This document shows, in pieces, positions 5,749 through 6,296 of a DNA stretch of 6,296 nt. A program made the position numbers and the translations under genes. The DNA comes from Methylovirgula sp. GTDB lineage: Bacteria; Pseudomonadota; Alphaproteobacteria; Rhizobiales; Beijerinckiaceae. The stretch is taken from positions 1 through 6,296 of the forward strand of contig JASHSW010000180.1 in the NCBI GenBank assembly GCA_030038595.1. The letters run 5' to 3'. Numbering within the stretch: position 1 is the first letter of the stretch; the number at the start of each line of letters is the position of its first letter. The notes beneath the pieces were generated by a model. The model worked only from the letters and a program-made list of their open reading frames with translations. It did no database searches and was not told the DNA's origin.

Positions 5749-6195
5749 ATGATGCTCGACTGCGATGTTACGGCCTATCGCCTTCCCGATCTGCGCGCCG
5801 ACTGCGGCGTCCGCACGGTTCGGCTGACGCCGCATGGCGTATGGATCGATCGAACCGTTTGCGGCATCAAGATGCGCGTCTGCGTCGCGATCGAAGCCTA
5901 TCGAGCGATCTTCCTAACGCGGCGCGCCCGGCGTCTCTGCCGCCTAACCCTTGCCCACGACGATCCCGACCTGTCGGTGCGCCTCGAACAAACGAATGCC
6001 GAAGATCTTTGGCGGGACTGGATACGTTTTCTGCCGGCGCTGGCTGGGATCGCGCGCGCCGCGCCGGCGCCGCGGCGGCGAAGCATGACGATGGCGAAGC
6101 GGCGACCGCGCATCCTGCTGCGCCGCCGGCCGGGACGGCCCCGCACACCCGCTAAGGTCCTTCGCGCGGCGCGCGAGCTCTTTTCCTGGGAATAG
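5749..6195 (+). CDS. DUF6101-like conserved hypothetical protein with basic tail
   Basis: A 148-residue protein resembling DUF6101, a Rhizobiales family without known function. Points in common as I recall the family are a strand-rich N-terminal half (VRTVRLTPHGVWIDR, MRVCVAIEAYRAI), LTLAHDDPDLSVRLE (67-80), a helix with EDLWRDWIRFLPALAG (85-100), and an arginine-rich end (RPRILLRRRPGRPR, 119-132). It is shorter than the ~180-200 residues I remember for the family. The tail contains PGRPR, similar to an AT-hook core. There is no signal peptide or membrane helix, and there are five cysteines (5, 19, 38, 45, 64). Two ATGs stand in tandem (5749, 5752); the purine run GAGAGCGG at 5741-5748 is better spaced for the second. 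The coding call is firm on codon bias and the next gene's position; the family call is moderate. Confidence 0.65.
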   Translation: MMLDCDVTAYRLPDLRADCGVRTVRLTPHGVWIDRTVCGIKMRVCVAIEAYRAIFLTRRARRLCRLTLAHDDPDLSVRLEQTNAEDLWRDWIRFLPALAGIARAAPAPRRRSMTMAKRRPRILLRRRPGRPRTPAKVLRAARELFSWE

Positions 6196-6199
6196 CCGG

Positions 6200-6296
6200 C
6201 TACAGCTGCCAATATTCCCGGTGCGCATACATCAGCGCCTCGGCCTTGGGGGCAATCTCGATCGCTTCGACCGCGCCGATCATCATCAGATGCGTG
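6200..6296 (-). CDS. C-terminus of a probable flavin reductase family protein (partial)
   Basis: A - strand frame is open from the window edge to a TAG at 6202-6200 and encodes 31 residues beginning THLMMIGAVEAIEI and ending MYAHREYWQL. This resembles the end of the FMN-binding flavin reductase-like fold: a histidine followed by a strand ending in IG, a short linker, then a strand and an aromatic ending of the type PL(I/V)Y..R.Y. Such proteins use NAD(P)H to reduce flavin, often for a partner monooxygenase. The start and most of the gene are beyond the window. It is convergent with the DUF6101-like gene, with only four bases between the stops. The coding call is fairly safe; the family rests on a short C-terminal match. 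Confidence 0.55.
   Translation of the reverse strand, partial: THLMMIGAVEAIEIAPKAEALMYAHREYWQL

Noticed and set aside
5515..5835. - strand open frame of 106 codons, possible gene upstream of cysQ
   Set aside because: No family recognised and it overlaps the start of the DUF6101-like gene on the other strand; probably chance.
5625..6155. + strand open frame overlapping the DUF6101-like gene in another frame
   Set aside because: Its product is Arg/Pro/Ala-rich without motifs; the overlapping frame at 5749-6195 has the family-like pattern and a purine-rich ribosome binding site.

Overview
This 6.3 kb window looks like ordinary chromosome from a GC-rich alphaproteobacterium, most likely of the order Hyphomicrobiales (Rhizobiales). 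The evidence is three small families known almost only from Alphaproteobacteria (DUF2093, DUF4170 and a DUF6101-like protein), a Rhizobiales-style metallophosphoesterase, and high GC with strong G/C bias at third codon positions. The species cannot be named from the sequence. I see no tRNA, rRNA, CRISPR array, insertion sequence, prophage or plasmid gene.

Left part (1-2466, + strand). The window opens inside xseA, the large subunit of exodeoxyribonuclease VII. Its stop overlaps the TTG start of a calcineurin-like metallophosphoesterase gene, so the two are probably translationally coupled. After a 104-bp gap comes a 75-residue DUF2093 gene.

Middle part (2505-5305, - strand). Read in the direction of transcription this is cysQ (3'(2'),5'-bisphosphate nucleotidase / inositol-monophosphatase family), a 79-residue DUF4170 gene, a 232-bp leader rich in inverted repeats, and waaA (Kdo transferase of lipid A / LPS assembly). 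In many relatives, as I recall it, this block also carries a DUF374-type acyltransferase gene between DUF4170 and waaA, and lpxK between waaA and DUF2093. Neither is present here. waaA and DUF2093 are convergent and 38 bp apart, and an inverted repeat includes both stop codons.

Right part (5306-6296). A 443-bp region without a convincing gene separates cysQ from a divergent gene for a DUF6101-like basic protein. It holds two perfect odd-length palindromes that look like operators. The window ends in the C-terminus of a convergent gene, probably a flavin reductase family protein, whose stop is four bases from that of the DUF6101-like gene.

How the genes fit together: XseA trims single-stranded DNA in repair. 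WaaA adds Kdo to the lipid A precursor at the inner membrane. CysQ removes the sulfate-assimilation by-product PAP. The three DUF proteins have no established function that I know of. I found no convincing undescribed multi-gene system. The points most worth checking are the palindromes upstream of cysQ, the structured waaA leader, the absent lpxK and acyltransferase genes, unusual motif residues in WaaA, and a clamp-binding-like tail on XseA.
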